Below, piece after piece: positions 1-8,521 of a DNA stretch of 35,595 nucleotides. Both the position numbers and the translations under genes were made by a program. The notes below the pieces were generated by a model that had not been told where the DNA came from, ran no database searches, and saw only the letters and a program-made list of their open reading frames with translations. This DNA comes from Peptostreptococcaceae bacterium (GTDB taxonomy: Bacteria > Bacillota > Clostridia > Peptostreptococcales > Filifactoraceae): positions 1-35,595 of the forward strand of contig JAUNKE010000021.1 in assembly GCA_030532905.1 (NCBI GenBank). The letters run 5' to 3'. Each line of letters begins with the position of its first letter. The first letter of the stretch is position 1.

Positions 1-176
1 ATTTGGATCAAGTTAAAAACGAATTGGCTGAAGTTAAAGATAGGCTCACAAAACTGGAAGATACCGTCGTAATTGTTAAACAAGATTTATCTGATTATCT
101 TGAAGCGACAAGAACCGGTTTCAACAAGTTAAACAAAAGAGTTTCCGATGTGGAAAAGGTTTTAAAAATCGGGTAG
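1..176 (+). CDS. C-terminal end of a coiled-coil protein (5' part outside window)
   Basis: The frame is open from the window edge (first full codon at base 3) to TAG at 174-176, giving 57 residues. They are rich in Lys, Glu, Leu and Val with heptad-like spacing (ELAEVKDRLTKLEDTV and NKLNKRVSDVEKVLKIG), so this is probably a coiled-coil tail. Many phage, membrane-associated and hypothetical proteins end like this, and no family can be named from the fragment. A small hairpin with a T-run begins at the stop codon, which supports this being the real gene end. Confidence 0.65.
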   Translation, partial: LDQVKNELAEVKDRLTKLEDTVVIVKQDLSDYLEATRTGFNKLNKRVSDVEKVLKIG

Positions 177-194
177 AAATAAGCCCGTTTTTTT
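170..194 (+). terminator. Short intrinsic terminator overlapping the stop of the first gene
   Basis: CGGG (170-173) pairs with CCCG (184-187) around a 10-base loop, followed directly by seven T (188-194). The stem is short, but the position at the stop codon and the T-run fit a rho-independent terminator. Confidence 0.5.
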
Positions 195-210
195 GTGCAT
201 TTTTTTGCTG

Positions 211-242
211 TTCAAAACGAACAAAGCACTCCGAAGAGTGCT
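211..242 (-). terminator. UUCG-tetraloop terminator of the desulfurase-to-cyclophilin operon
   Basis: On the minus strand AGCACTC, TTCG and GAGTGCT form a perfect 7-bp stem (225-242) closed by the very stable C(UUCG)G tetraloop. A T-rich stretch follows (complement of 211-224). It lies about 135 bases past the cyclophilin stop. Confidence 0.75.
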
Positions 243-376
243 CTGGAAAATTATGTTATTATACAAACTGAATCTCAATCCAAAATATGTCTCGGTTTTT
301 CGAGCACATTTTGATTGTAATACTGAATTTCCGTTTCAAAAACTGTATCATTTTGGAAACTTCATCTCATTCGAAC

Positions 377-898
377 TTAGTATTTGGTCGGTTCCGGATA
401 TTCTTCCCCGAAGGTCTCAACGGTGACGCTCTCCATCACTTCATCGACTTTCGGTCTATCTTGCATGTCGGTTTTGACTTTTTCGACATCCATTACATAT
501 TCCAATCCTTCGATCACCATTCCGAATCCGGCGTAGTTTTCATCCAGATGCGGCGAAGTGGAAGTCATGATAAAGAATTGCGAGCCTGCTGAATTCGGCG
601 CCATGCTACGCGCCATCGAAATCACGCCCGGCGTATGTTGCAAATCATTTTGGAAACCGTTGGAGGTAAACTCGCCCTTGATATGATATCCCGGTCCGCC
701 CGTTCCCGTTCCGGTCGGGTCGCCTCCCTGAATCATAAAACCTTGAATGACTCGATGGAAAATCAGTCCGTTGTAATATCCTTTTTGCACAAGATTGACG
801 AAGTTGTTTACGGTATCCGGCGCAATTTGCGGATACAGCTCAATTTTCACATCGCCTCTATCTTTAATTTTCATCGTTACGATTGGATTCTTTTTCAT
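377..898 (-). CDS. Peptidyl-prolyl cis-trans isomerase, cyclophilin type
   Basis: This 173-residue single-domain cyclophilin catalyses cis-trans isomerisation of Xaa-Pro bonds. The family core is plain: NFVNLVQKGYYNGLIFHRV, then GFMIQGGDPTGTGTGG, and later SQFFIMTS and LDENYAGFGMVIEG. These contain the catalytic Arg of FHRV and the usual substrate-pocket residues. There is no signal peptide, so it is cytoplasmic and of PpiB type. The start at 898 is chosen because AAGGA precedes it at good spacing; an upstream in-frame ATG at 1009 would run back into folC. It is the last gene of the operon, 64 bases after the folC stop, with no obvious promoter of its own. Confidence 0.93.
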   Translation of the reverse strand: MKKNPIVTMKIKDRGDVKIELYPQIAPDTVNNFVNLVQKGYYNGLIFHRVIQGFMIQGGDPTGTGTGGPGYHIKGEFTSNGFQNDLQHTPGVISMARSMAPNSAGSQFFIMTSTSPHLDENYAGFGMVIEGLEYVMDVEKVKTDMQDRPKVDEVMESVTVETFGEEYPEPTKY

Positions 899-962
899 AT
901 TGTTCCTTCTTTCTGTTAAAAAATTTTTAGTTATCCGTTTTTTGATTATCTTGATTGGACTT

Positions 963-2282
963 TTATCCCAAATTGTATTTTTTTCGAAGCGCCGTTCGAG
1001 CCGCGCCAATCATATAGAGTGAGCCGGCATAAATAATCGTCGCCTTTTCTTTTGTGCCGAACGCTTGGGCATATTCCACCGCGTCCTCGATTCGCTCCCG
1101 AACCGTGATATGCGCATCCTTTTGCTGATATTTCCTGATGATGGCGCTCATCTCATCGGCGGTTGCCGCTCGCGGACTGTCGGGCAAAGTCACGACAAAA
1201 TTTTTCGCAAGCGGTGCGAGCAATGACAAAGTGCCGTCGATATCCTTGTCTTTGAGCATTCCGAAGACGAGCAGAATTTCCTTGTCCGCCAAAAAATCTT
1301 TGATGTATTTCGCAAGTACGCTCGCTCCATCCAAATTGTGCGCTCCGTCGAGTATCGTCATCGGCTCGGTGAGCAAAAGCTCGGTTCGACCTTTCCACTT
1401 GGCTTTTTTTGCCGCCTTTTTGATTTCGTCATCGCTGACCGCTCGAATCTCACCCAACTGCTCGAGCAAACAAATTGCCGTAAGCGCCGTCACGAAATTT
1501 TTTACCTGATGCGCGCCGGTCATCGAGATGGAAATCTCGTTGAATTTTCGTCCGAGCACTTCGACATCGAAGGTCTGTCCGAAAATATCGCCGGACTTCA
1601 TCACGAGCGAATCGGGATTGGTGATGACGAGCTGCGAATTGGTATCTTCGGCACGATTTTTTATCACTTCTTCGACCTCCGGCGATTGATGGTAGAGCAC
1701 CGCCGGCTTGTTTTCTTTGATGATGCCCGCCTTGGTCTCCGCAATTTTCAACAAATCGTCGCCCAAATAATCGACATGGTCGATGCTGATGGAAGTGAGT
1801 ACGGACAGAGTCGGCTCGCAGGTATTGGTCGCATCGAGCTCTCCGCCGAGTCCGACTTCAAGCACGACCCAATCGACTTGTTGCTCATAAAAATATTGGT
1901 ACGCCGCAGCGGTCGTGATTTCAAATTCGGTCGGCTCGGGATTTCCTTCCGCCACATATTTGTCGATGGCAATTTTGGTCTTGCCGATCATCTTTGCCAA
2001 ATCCGAGTTGGCAATATTTTTCTTGTTGATTTGAATGCGCTCGTTAAACTCTTCCAAAAAAGGCGAGGTATAGAGTCCGACGCGATATCCCATCTCTTCC
2101 AACATTTCGGCGATAAATGTGGAAGTGGAGCCTTTTCCGTTGGTTCCGCCCACATGGATAATTCTGAGATTTTTCTCCGGATTGCCGAGATGGCGCAAGA
2201 TATTGCCGATGGAATATAATCCGAGCGCTGTTCCTTTGGATGCATTTTCGAGATATTGCATCGCTTCATTGTAATTTACCAT
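963..2282 (-). CDS. folC: Folylpolyglutamate synthase / dihydrofolate synthase
   Basis: FolC adds glutamate to folates (and in many bacteria to dihydropteroate) in an ATP-dependent, Mur-ligase-like reaction in the cytoplasm. The 439-residue product has the P-loop GTNGKGS at about 46-52, then YTSPFLEEFNERIQ, VVLEVGLGGELDATN, SIDHVDYLGD and TILDGAHN, all FolC hallmarks. I start at 2282 (MVNYNEAM), which matches usual FolC N-termini and has GGAGA upstream. An ATG eight codons earlier (2306) is possible. The start lies inside the 3' end of the GNAT gene, giving an overlap of about 17 bases and probable translational coupling. Confidence 0.94.
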   Translation of the reverse strand: MVNYNEAMQYLENASKGTALGLYSIGNILRHLGNPEKNLRIIHVGGTNGKGSTSTFIAEMLEEMGYRVGLYTSPFLEEFNERIQINKKNIANSDLAKMIGKTKIAIDKYVAEGNPEPTEFEITTAAAYQYFYEQQVDWVVLEVGLGGELDATNTCEPTLSVLTSISIDHVDYLGDDLLKIAETKAGIIKENKPAVLYHQSPEVEEVIKNRAEDTNSQLVITNPDSLVMKSGDIFGQTFDVEVLGRKFNEISISMTGAHQVKNFVTALTAICLLEQLGEIRAVSDDEIKKAAKKAKWKGRTELLLTEPMTILDGAHNLDGASVLAKYIKDFLADKEILLVFGMLKDKDIDGTLSLLAPLAKNFVVTLPDSPRAATADEMSAIIRKYQQKDAHITVRERIEDAVEYAQAFGTKEKATIIYAGSLYMIGAARTALRKKYNLG

Positions 2283-2718
2283 TTGATTGATTCTTTCTCC
2301 ATTCAAAAAATTGTTCTATTTCCCCCGTATTCACATCATATTGCTCGTAACGATATTCAAAATCATTCGTGCTGCAAAAGTATGAAGCAAAACGGTTTTT
2401 TGCATAAACCGACATCGCCAAATGAATGTAATTATTTTTCGCCCATCGTATCAATTCGGTTCCGATACCCTGTCGTCGATACGCTTCCTCAACCACGACG
2501 GCGATGATGCTGCCGTCTTTCTCAATCATGACAAAGCCGACGATTTTTCCATCTCTTGTCGCCACCACGATTTCACAATGCGGCAAATAATCCTCCTGCA
2601 TGTGGCTCAGTTGCTCATCCCAATAGCTTTTATCCACAAAATGATGCGCCAAACTAATATTTTTGAGCCAAAGCGAAAGAATTTCATCCTTTTCATCTTC
2701 TCGTAGTTTTCGTATCAT
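2266..2718 (-). CDS. GNAT family N-acetyltransferase (YjaB-like)
   Basis: This 150-residue acetyl-CoA-dependent acetyltransferase has the GNAT acetyl-CoA loop in the stretch AYRRQGIGTELI. The N-terminal half (LWLKNISLAHHFV) and the C-terminal NDFEYRYEQY resemble the E. coli YjaB/YiaC type of small GNAT. Substrate is unknown. The start is the ATG at 2718 with GAGGAG upstream; a TTG three codons earlier is too close to that site. It sits between thiI (36 bases upstream) and folC (overlapping), so it is an operon passenger with no evident link to sulfur or folate chemistry. Confidence 0.85.
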   Translation of the reverse strand: MIRKLREDEKDEILSLWLKNISLAHHFVDKSYWDEQLSHMQEDYLPHCEIVVATRDGKIVGFVMIEKDGSIIAVVVEEAYRRQGIGTELIRWAKNNYIHLAMSVYAKNRFASYFCSTNDFEYRYEQYDVNTGEIEQFFEWRKNQSNGKLQ

Positions 2719-2754
2719 TTTTTGCAAAACTCCTCGTTCTTCGTTTATTTTTTT

Positions 2755-3945
2755 CTATTCCCCGATGGTGTTTTCGACCATCACGACTTCGCGATTCTCA
2801 ATCGCTTCCTGCACGAGCTGCTCAACATTCAAATTTTCTTCCGCGAGCAAAATTTTCTCCATCTTCGGCCGCGTCGCCGGTTTCTTCGGCAAAAATACGG
2901 TGCAACAATCCTCCTCGGGAATGATGGATATGTCAAAGGTATTTATTTTTCGTGCCACATCGATGATTTCTTCTTTGTCAAAAGAAATGAGCGGTCGAAT
3001 CACCGGTAGAATTTCCACCGATGCATTGGTCGCGGTCAGACCTTCGATGGTTTGCGATGCGACCTGCCCGATGCTTTCTCCGGTTACCAAAGCGCCCGCG
3101 CCAACTTCCAGCGCCAACTTTTCGGCAATTCGCATCATAAATCGTCTGGACAAAATCGTCATCAGCTCCTCGGGACAATTTGCCGAAATTTCCTTCTGTA
3201 TCGGCAGCAGATTGACCTTGTGAATCATAATTTTTCCGGTATAATCCATCAAAGTTCGTGCCAGTCGCTCCACTTTTTGAAATGATTTTTCGCTTGTAAA
3301 AGGAAACGAATGAAAGTGCACCGCCTCGACGGACAGTCCTCTCTTGCTCGCCAAATAGGTCGCAACCGGCGAATCGATTCCGCCCGACAGCAGACTCATC
3401 GCCTTTCCGTTGATGCCCACCGGCAGCCCGCCGACGCCCATCATCTTGTTCGTGTATAAAATATTGATGCCTTCGCGAAGTTCCGCATATAGATGCAAGT
3501 CGGGCGAATGCACATCGACCTTCGCTTTCTTTTGCGCATTTGCCAAAATATGACCGGCGATGTCACGCACCATTTCGGGCGAAGTCATCGGAAAATTTTT
3601 GTCGCTGCGTTTGACTTCGAGCTTGAAAGTCTGATAAGCATCTTCTTCCATCATCAAATCGTAGAGCTCCTTCGCCTTCTCCTTGAGTAAGGCATAATCG
3701 CCGACAAATTTGACGGCGGGACTGAAACTCACCACGCCGAACACCTTGCTCACGCGCTTCATCACCTGAGGCATAATCGCTTCGTCGGCGTCGATGTAAA
3801 TTCTCCCGTCCCCTTTGTAAACCTTGTAGCCGCTGAGCCCGAACAGAGAGCTTTTGATATTGCTCATCAGCTTTTTTTCAAAAACGGCGCGATTGTCGCC
3901 TTTGATTGCAATTTCGCCGTTTCGTATGATAATTGTGTTAAACAT
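2755..3945 (-). CDS. thiI: tRNA 4-thiouridine synthase ThiI (no rhodanese domain)
   Basis: ThiI adenylates U8 of tRNA and installs sulfur to make 4-thiouridine; in some bacteria it also serves thiazole synthesis. The 396 residues show an N-terminal ferredoxin-like/THUMP region (1 to about 165) and a PP-loop ATPase with SGGIDS at 187-192. The later EEDCCTVFLPKKPATRP motif is typical of ThiI. It lacks the C-terminal rhodanese domain of the E. coli enzyme, like the short ThiI of Bacillus. That form takes sulfur from a dedicated desulfurase, and one is encoded immediately upstream with a 3-base gap. The AAAGGA site lies in the end of that upstream gene. Confidence 0.96.
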   Translation of the reverse strand: MFNTIIIRNGEIAIKGDNRAVFEKKLMSNIKSSLFGLSGYKVYKGDGRIYIDADEAIMPQVMKRVSKVFGVVSFSPAVKFVGDYALLKEKAKELYDLMMEEDAYQTFKLEVKRSDKNFPMTSPEMVRDIAGHILANAQKKAKVDVHSPDLHLYAELREGINILYTNKMMGVGGLPVGINGKAMSLLSGGIDSPVATYLASKRGLSVEAVHFHSFPFTSEKSFQKVERLARTLMDYTGKIMIHKVNLLPIQKEISANCPEELMTILSRRFMMRIAEKLALEVGAGALVTGESIGQVASQTIEGLTATNASVEILPVIRPLISFDKEEIIDVARKINTFDISIIPEEDCCTVFLPKKPATRPKMEKILLAEENLNVEQLVQEAIENREVVMVENTIGE

Positions 3946-3948
3946 TTT

Positions 3949-5088
3949 TTATCCTTTATACTTTGTAATTTTTCGAATATCCGAAACCGCCGATTCAATT
4001 TCGCGAACCGCGATATCTATTTCTTCCTTATTATTATAGGTGGAAAAAGAAAAACGAATCGCCGAATTTCTTTTTTCATCGCTAAGACGAAGCGCCTCCA
4101 ACACCCGTGAAGATTTTTTCTTCGCCGAGCAAGCCGAGCCGCCGGAGACAAAAATATTTTTCGCTTCCAAAGAATGCAGCAAAATTTCCGCCGGCACCCC
4201 CAAGAAAGAAATGTTGACGATATGGCTCGCCCCGTCGTCCTCGGAATTGATGCTGATTTTTGGAACGGCAGCTATCTTTTCCAAAAAATAGCTTCTGAGC
4301 TCTTCGCGTTTTTTCGCATTTTCTTCAAAATTTGCCAAGCCGATTTCCACTGCCTTGCCCAATGCCAAAATTCCCGGCACATTTTCGGTGCCCGAGCGAT
4401 TGCCGCCTTCCTGTCCGCCGCCGAAAATCAACGGTTTGAATTTTTCCGCATGACGCACATAGAGCGCACCGACTCCCTTTATTCCGTGAATCTTGTGCCC
4501 CGATATGCTCAAAAAATCAATTTGTGCCGCTTCGACATCGATGGGATATTTCATATAGGACTGAATCGCATCGACATGAAAGAGCGTGCGCAGATTTTTT
4601 TTCTTAATCATCTTGCCCAATGTCGCAATGTCGATGATATGGCCGACTTCGTTGTTGACATGCATGAGCGAAACCAAAGCCGTCTTTTCGTCAATCGCAT
4701 CGACGATGTCCTGTAGCTGAATTTTTCGATTGGACGGCATAATACGAACAATCTCTTGTTGATTGCGCTCGGCATTTTCCACCGCCTTCATCGTCGCGTC
4801 ATGCTCGTAGGCGCTTGTGACGATGCGCTTGCCTTTTTGCATCATGCACTGAATGACGGTATTGATGCTCTCCGTTCCGCCGGAAGTAAAAACAAAAGTC
4901 CCCTTCTCCGCCGAAACCGAGCGTTTGAGCAGTGCGCGCACATTTTCAATCTTTTTCGAAACCGTTATCGCCCGATTGTAGATGGACGACGGGTTGTAAT
5001 ATTCCCGCAAACTTTCATTAACGACTTCAATGACTTCTTCGTAAGGTCTCGTCGTCGCCGCATTATCAAAATATATTTCTTTATTCAT
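3949..5088 (-). CDS. Cysteine desulfurase (NifS/IscS family), partner of ThiI
   Basis: This PLP enzyme takes sulfur from cysteine as an enzyme persulfide. The 379-residue product shows FDNAATTRP at the N-terminus, FTSGGTESIN (about 67-76), NNEVGHI, the PLP lysine in SGHKIHG (K199) and the persulfide cysteine in SGGSACSAKK (C320). The loop around the cysteine is short. The start at 5088 has GGAGATGAGAAA in front; an in-frame extension to 5316 crosses the promoter region and is rejected. Gene order with thiI, 3 bases downstream, parallels the nifZ-thiI pair of Bacillus, so tRNA thiolation is the likely main role. Confidence 0.95.
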   Translation of the reverse strand: MNKEIYFDNAATTRPYEEVIEVVNESLREYYNPSSIYNRAITVSKKIENVRALLKRSVSAEKGTFVFTSGGTESINTVIQCMMQKGKRIVTSAYEHDATMKAVENAERNQQEIVRIMPSNRKIQLQDIVDAIDEKTALVSLMHVNNEVGHIIDIATLGKMIKKKNLRTLFHVDAIQSYMKYPIDVEAAQIDFLSISGHKIHGIKGVGALYVRHAEKFKPLIFGGGQEGGNRSGTENVPGILALGKAVEIGLANFEENAKKREELRSYFLEKIAAVPKISINSEDDGASHIVNISFLGVPAEILLHSLEAKNIFVSGGSACSAKKKSSRVLEALRLSDEKRNSAIRFSFSTYNNKEEIDIAVREIESAVSDIRKITKYKG

Positions 5089-5107
5089 TTTCTCATCTCC
5101 ACAGCCT

Positions 5108-5136
5108 ATTATAACATTTTGAATGTAGAATATGTA
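5108..5136 (-). promoter_or_regulatory. Promoter of the desulfurase-thiI-GNAT-folC-cyclophilin operon
   Basis: A perfect TATAAT (minus strand, 5113 to 5108) lies 19 bases before the start codon. A weak -35, TACATA, is 17 bases further upstream (5131-5136). It is divergent from the ansA promoter. Confidence 0.65.
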
Positions 5137-5165
5137 GATTAAAATAGAAATTTTTGCGAAAGGTC

Positions 5166-5194
5166 TTGAATAGTTCCCGTATATATCATACAAT
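5166..5194 (+). promoter_or_regulatory. Promoter of ansA-ilvE
   Basis: TTGAAT (5166-5171), a 17-base spacer and TACAAT (5189-5194) form a good sigma-A-type promoter 30 bases before the ansA start. AAAGGAGAAA is the ribosome binding site. Confidence 0.75.
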
Positions 5195-5224
5195 TTTAGT
5201 AGAACGACAAAGGAGAAAAACCAA

Positions 5225-6214
5225 ATGAAGAAACCTAAAATCGCAATTATTTTTACCGGCGGAACCATCTCCATGAGCGTGGATGAGGAAATCGGCGCTG
5301 CCATTCCCTCGCTCAACGGTCAGGATATCATTTCGATGGTGACCAATATCGACAAGCTCGCCGATATTGAAATTATTGAGTACTCCGAAATTCCGGGGCC
5401 TCATATCAGCTTTGAAATGCTTTTTGACATTCGAAAAATCATTTTGGAATTGTCGGAGCGGGAAGATATCTCGGGCATCATCATCACGCATGGAACGGAC
5501 ACTTTGGAGGAATCCGCGTATTTTTGGGATTTGACGCTGAATATTCGAAAACCGGTTGTCGTCGTCGGTGCGATGCGCAACAGCTCGGAGCTCGGTTACG
5601 ATGGACCTGCCAATTTGGCGGCGGCGGTCTGTACGGCAATTTCTCCGAAAGCTGTCGATAAAGGCGTTCTCGTTGTGCTGAACAATGAAGTGAACACCGC
5701 TCTTGAAGTAACCAAGACAAATACTTTGTCACTCAATACATTCCAATCTCGATACGGCCCGATCGGCATTATCGACACCAATGATTTTATCGTACACCGA
5801 AATATTACCGAGCGCGATTTTATCGATACCGACGATGTTGAAAAAAATGTCTTTCTCATCAAATCCTGTATCGATATGAATCCCGAAATCATCGATTTTT
5901 ATCTCAATCAAGGTGCAAAAGGCATCGTCATCGAAGCGATGGGACGCGGAAATCTCCCACCGGCATTCATTCCCCATATTCAAAAAGCGGTCAGCAATCG
6001 CGTTGCGGTAGTAATCGTTTCACGCTGTCCGTCGGGACGGGTGATGTCGAGCTACGGCTATGAGGGCGGCGGAAAAATGCTCCATGACCTCGGCGTGATT
6101 TTCGGCGGCGAACTCTCCGGACAAAAAGCGAGGATCAAACTGATGCTGGCACTTCACAAATCCAAGGATGATAATTATATACGAAGCCTTTTTGAGAGCG
6201 TATATATTTATTAA
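5225..6214 (+). CDS. ansA: Type I (cytoplasmic) L-asparaginase
   Basis: The enzyme hydrolyses asparagine to aspartate and ammonia. At 329 residues without a signal peptide it fits the cytoplasmic AnsA type. The first catalytic motif FTGGTIS has its nucleophile threonine at T14. The second motif, ITHGTDTLEE, has T91-D92. VVVVGAMRNSSELGYDG and the C-terminal SRCPSGRVMSSYGYEGG are also family signatures. It is followed after 23 bases by ilvE with its own strong ribosome binding site and no terminator between, so the two amino-acid genes are probably co-transcribed. Confidence 0.94.
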   Translation: MKKPKIAIIFTGGTISMSVDEEIGAAIPSLNGQDIISMVTNIDKLADIEIIEYSEIPGPHISFEMLFDIRKIILELSEREDISGIIITHGTDTLEESAYFWDLTLNIRKPVVVVGAMRNSSELGYDGPANLAAAVCTAISPKAVDKGVLVVLNNEVNTALEVTKTNTLSLNTFQSRYGPIGIIDTNDFIVHRNITERDFIDTDDVEKNVFLIKSCIDMNPEIIDFYLNQGAKGIVIEAMGRGNLPPAFIPHIQKAVSNRVAVVIVSRCPSGRVMSSYGYEGGGKMLHDLGVIFGGELSGQKARIKLMLALHKSKDDNYIRSLFESVYIY

Positions 6215-6237
6215 TAAATTTGCAGGAGGAATTAAAA

Positions 6238-7254
6238 ATGAACAAATCAATTCAGTGGGATCAACTGGGCTTTGCTTATATGAAGACAAATTGCAGTTTC
6301 GTATCCTACTACAAAGATGGAAAATGGGACGATGGTGCGTTAATTGAAGAAGATACCATCACCATCGCGCAATCATCGGCAGCTCTGCATTATGGACAAC
6401 AATGTTTTGAAGGAATGAAAGCATATCGAACCAAAAACAATGAAATCCAATTGTTCAGACCGGACAAAAATGCGGAGAGAATGATTGAAAGTTGCCGAAG
6501 ACTTTTGATGCCTGAATATCCGGTGGATAAATTCATCGAAGCAGTCAAAAAAGTGGTCAAAGCAAATGAAGAATTCGTTCCTCCATACGGAACAGGTGCA
6601 ACACTTTATATCCGACCATTTATGATTGGAATTGGAAACAACCTCGGTGTAAGACCGGCTCCGGAATACTTATTCTGCATCTTGGTTGCGCCGGTTGGTG
6701 CTTACTTCAAGGGCGGACTCAAACCGGTAAACTTTATCACTACCGAATACGACCGAGCGGCTCCACATGGAACCGGTGCGGCAAAAGTCGGCGGAAACTA
6801 TGCGGGAAGTCTTTATCCGCACAAATTGGCAGTTGACGCGGGATTTGCGGATTGTATCTATCTTGACCCGACAACGCATACAAAAATTGAAGAGGTTGGC
6901 GCGGCAAACTTCTTCGGAATCACGAAAGATGATGTTTTTGTAACTCCGCTTTCTCCATCGATTTTGGGAAGTATCACCAAATATTCTTTGCTGGAAGTTG
7001 CGGAAAAATATCTTGGACTCAAAACGGAGCAAAGAGATTGCTTGATTGATAATATCGACGAATTCAAAGAAGCGGGCGCATGCGGAACGGCAGCGGTAAT
7101 TTCTCCAATCGGCGGAATTTCCCACAACGGCAAAATGCATGTATTCTTCAGCGAAACCGAAGTCGGTCCGGTTACGAAAAAGCTGTATGAAACATTGACC
7201 GGAATTCAGTTCGGCGAAGTGGAAGCTCCGGACGGATGGATTGTAAAACTGTAA
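6238..7254 (+). CDS. ilvE: Branched-chain amino acid aminotransferase
   Basis: This class IV PLP aminotransferase interconverts Leu, Ile and Val with their 2-oxo acids. The 338-residue product carries HYGQQCFEGMKAYR near residue 51, YIRPFMIG, and the PLP-lysine motif HGTGAAKVGGNYAGS (K183). EEVGAANFF and GACGTAAVISP follow. This is the long BCAT-II type rather than the short E. coli IlvE type. I start at ATG 6238 preceded by AGGAGGAATTAAAA, not at the in-frame codon at 6220. Confidence 0.95.
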   Translation: MNKSIQWDQLGFAYMKTNCSFVSYYKDGKWDDGALIEEDTITIAQSSAALHYGQQCFEGMKAYRTKNNEIQLFRPDKNAERMIESCRRLLMPEYPVDKFIEAVKKVVKANEEFVPPYGTGATLYIRPFMIGIGNNLGVRPAPEYLFCILVAPVGAYFKGGLKPVNFITTEYDRAAPHGTGAAKVGGNYAGSLYPHKLAVDAGFADCIYLDPTTHTKIEEVGAANFFGITKDDVFVTPLSPSILGSITKYSLLEVAEKYLGLKTEQRDCLIDNIDEFKEAGACGTAAVISPIGGISHNGKMHVFFSETEVGPVTKKLYETLTGIQFGEVEAPDGWIVKL

Positions 7255-7265
7255 ATTTCATGATG

Positions 7266-7295
7266 AAAAGACCTTGCGATTCGCAAGGTCTTTTT
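7266..7295. terminator. Bidirectional terminator between ilvE and the converging rqcP operon
   Basis: A 12-bp perfect stem (7266-7277 with 7283-7294) has a 5-base loop, with AAAA at one side and TTTTT at the other. It lies between two converging genes, 11 bases after the ilvE stop and 30 bases from the flavoprotein stop, and can serve both strands. Confidence 0.9.
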
Positions 7296-7324
7296 GAGTT
7301 CAGATTGTGTAAGCTTTTCCGACT

Positions 7325-8521
7325 TCATTCCAAACTTTCGGATGCGCTTTTGCCGGCGAGTTTTCCGGTGGAAAAAGCGATTTGCAGATTGTATCCGCCG
7401 GTCAATGCATCGACATCAATCATTTCTCCGGCAACATAAATATCCTTCATCTTTTTAAGCATCATCGTGGACGGGTCGATTTCTTTGACATCGACTCCCC
7501 CTCTCGTGACGATGGCTTCTTTGATGCTGCCCAGTCCGGTAATGGCGACGGGCGCATTTTTTATTTTGGCGAGCAAATCATTCATCGCCGTTTTTTTGAG
7601 ATTGTGAAAATCTACTTCGGCATCGTCAAAAATATTTTTGAGCAGATTTTTCGGCAAGAATGCCGACAGCTTGCCGATGATATTTTTTCCGTCTTTTTGT
7701 TTGAGAATCGTTGTGATTTCTTCTTCACTCAATCGCGGCAACAAATCGAGCGCCATACGCATCGACGAAGGATTGCCCGTCAGATAAGCGGACGCATCCA
7801 GCACCGCCGGACCGCTGATTCCCGTATGTGTAAAGAGAATGTCACCCTCTATCACCTTGAATTTTTTGTTGTTTTCAAAGAGATGCACCGCAACGGGATT
7901 GAGTGAAATCCCCGCCGATTTTCGAATCCAGTCCGAATTGGATTGCACACGCACGAGCGACGGCAAGGCGGATTGAATTTTAATTCCTTTTTTCAAAAGC
8001 AGATTACATAGTCCAAAATCCGAGCCGGTCGATGCAAAGCTCGCTCCCCCGCCGGCGAAAATTATTTTTTTGCCGTAAAAAGACTGCCGATTGGTTTCGA
8101 CGCGATAGCCGGATGATTCTTTTTCAAAATCGATGACCTCACATCCCAAATGGATATCGGATTTTTCCCTGCATTTGCGCCAAAGAATGTCGATGATCTC
8201 ATCCGCCTTATCCGACATGGGATAGATTTTTTGATTTTCTTTTTTGAAACGAATGCCTTCTTTTTCAAAAAAAGACAACAAATCTTTGTTCGTAAAATGA
8301 TGAAAAGCCTTATACAAAAATTTGTTGTTCCTCGGTATTTTTTCAAAAAAATCAGCGATGTCGATATTGCTCGTGATGTTGCAGCGTCCACCACCCGTAA
8401 TGCGCAATTTCTTTCCAACGCTTTCATTTTTGTCGAGCAGAGCGACTTTCCGATTGGATGCGATTGCAGCCATCATGCCCGCCGGCCCCGCTCCTACAAT
8501 GATAATATCATATTGTTTCAT
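7325..8521 (-). CDS. FAD-dependent oxidoreductase, HI0933/BaiN family
   Basis: This 398-residue flavoprotein has the dinucleotide-binding motif IIVGAGPAGMMAA near the N-terminus. It also has KLRITGGGRCNITS, FAGGGASFASTGSDFG, FTHTGISGPA, ITGLGSIKEAIVTRGGV and the terminal DALTGGYNLQIAFSTG. These are signatures of the HI0933/YhiN family, whose physiological substrate is mostly unknown; some relatives reduce bile-acid intermediates. Its ATG overlaps the stop of the phosphatase gene upstream as TAATG, so translation is probably coupled. It is the last gene of the rqcP operon. Confidence 0.9.
   Translation of the reverse strand: MKQYDIIIVGAGPAGMMAAIASNRKVALLDKNESVGKKLRITGGGRCNITSNIDIADFFEKIPRNNKFLYKAFHHFTNKDLLSFFEKEGIRFKKENQKIYPMSDKADEIIDILWRKCREKSDIHLGCEVIDFEKESSGYRVETNRQSFYGKKIIFAGGGASFASTGSDFGLCNLLLKKGIKIQSALPSLVRVQSNSDWIRKSAGISLNPVAVHLFENNKKFKVIEGDILFTHTGISGPAVLDASAYLTGNPSSMRMALDLLPRLSEEEITTILKQKDGKNIIGKLSAFLPKNLLKNIFDDAEVDFHNLKKTAMNDLLAKIKNAPVAITGLGSIKEAIVTRGGVDVKEIDPSTMMLKKMKDIYVAGEMIDVDALTGGYNLQIAFSTGKLAGKSASESLE

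Noticed and set aside
5089..5316. N-terminal extension of the cysteine desulfurase with a hydrophobic stretch
   Set aside because: It would cover the divergent promoter region and part of ansA. The start at 5088 has a strong ribosome binding site and aligns with the family.
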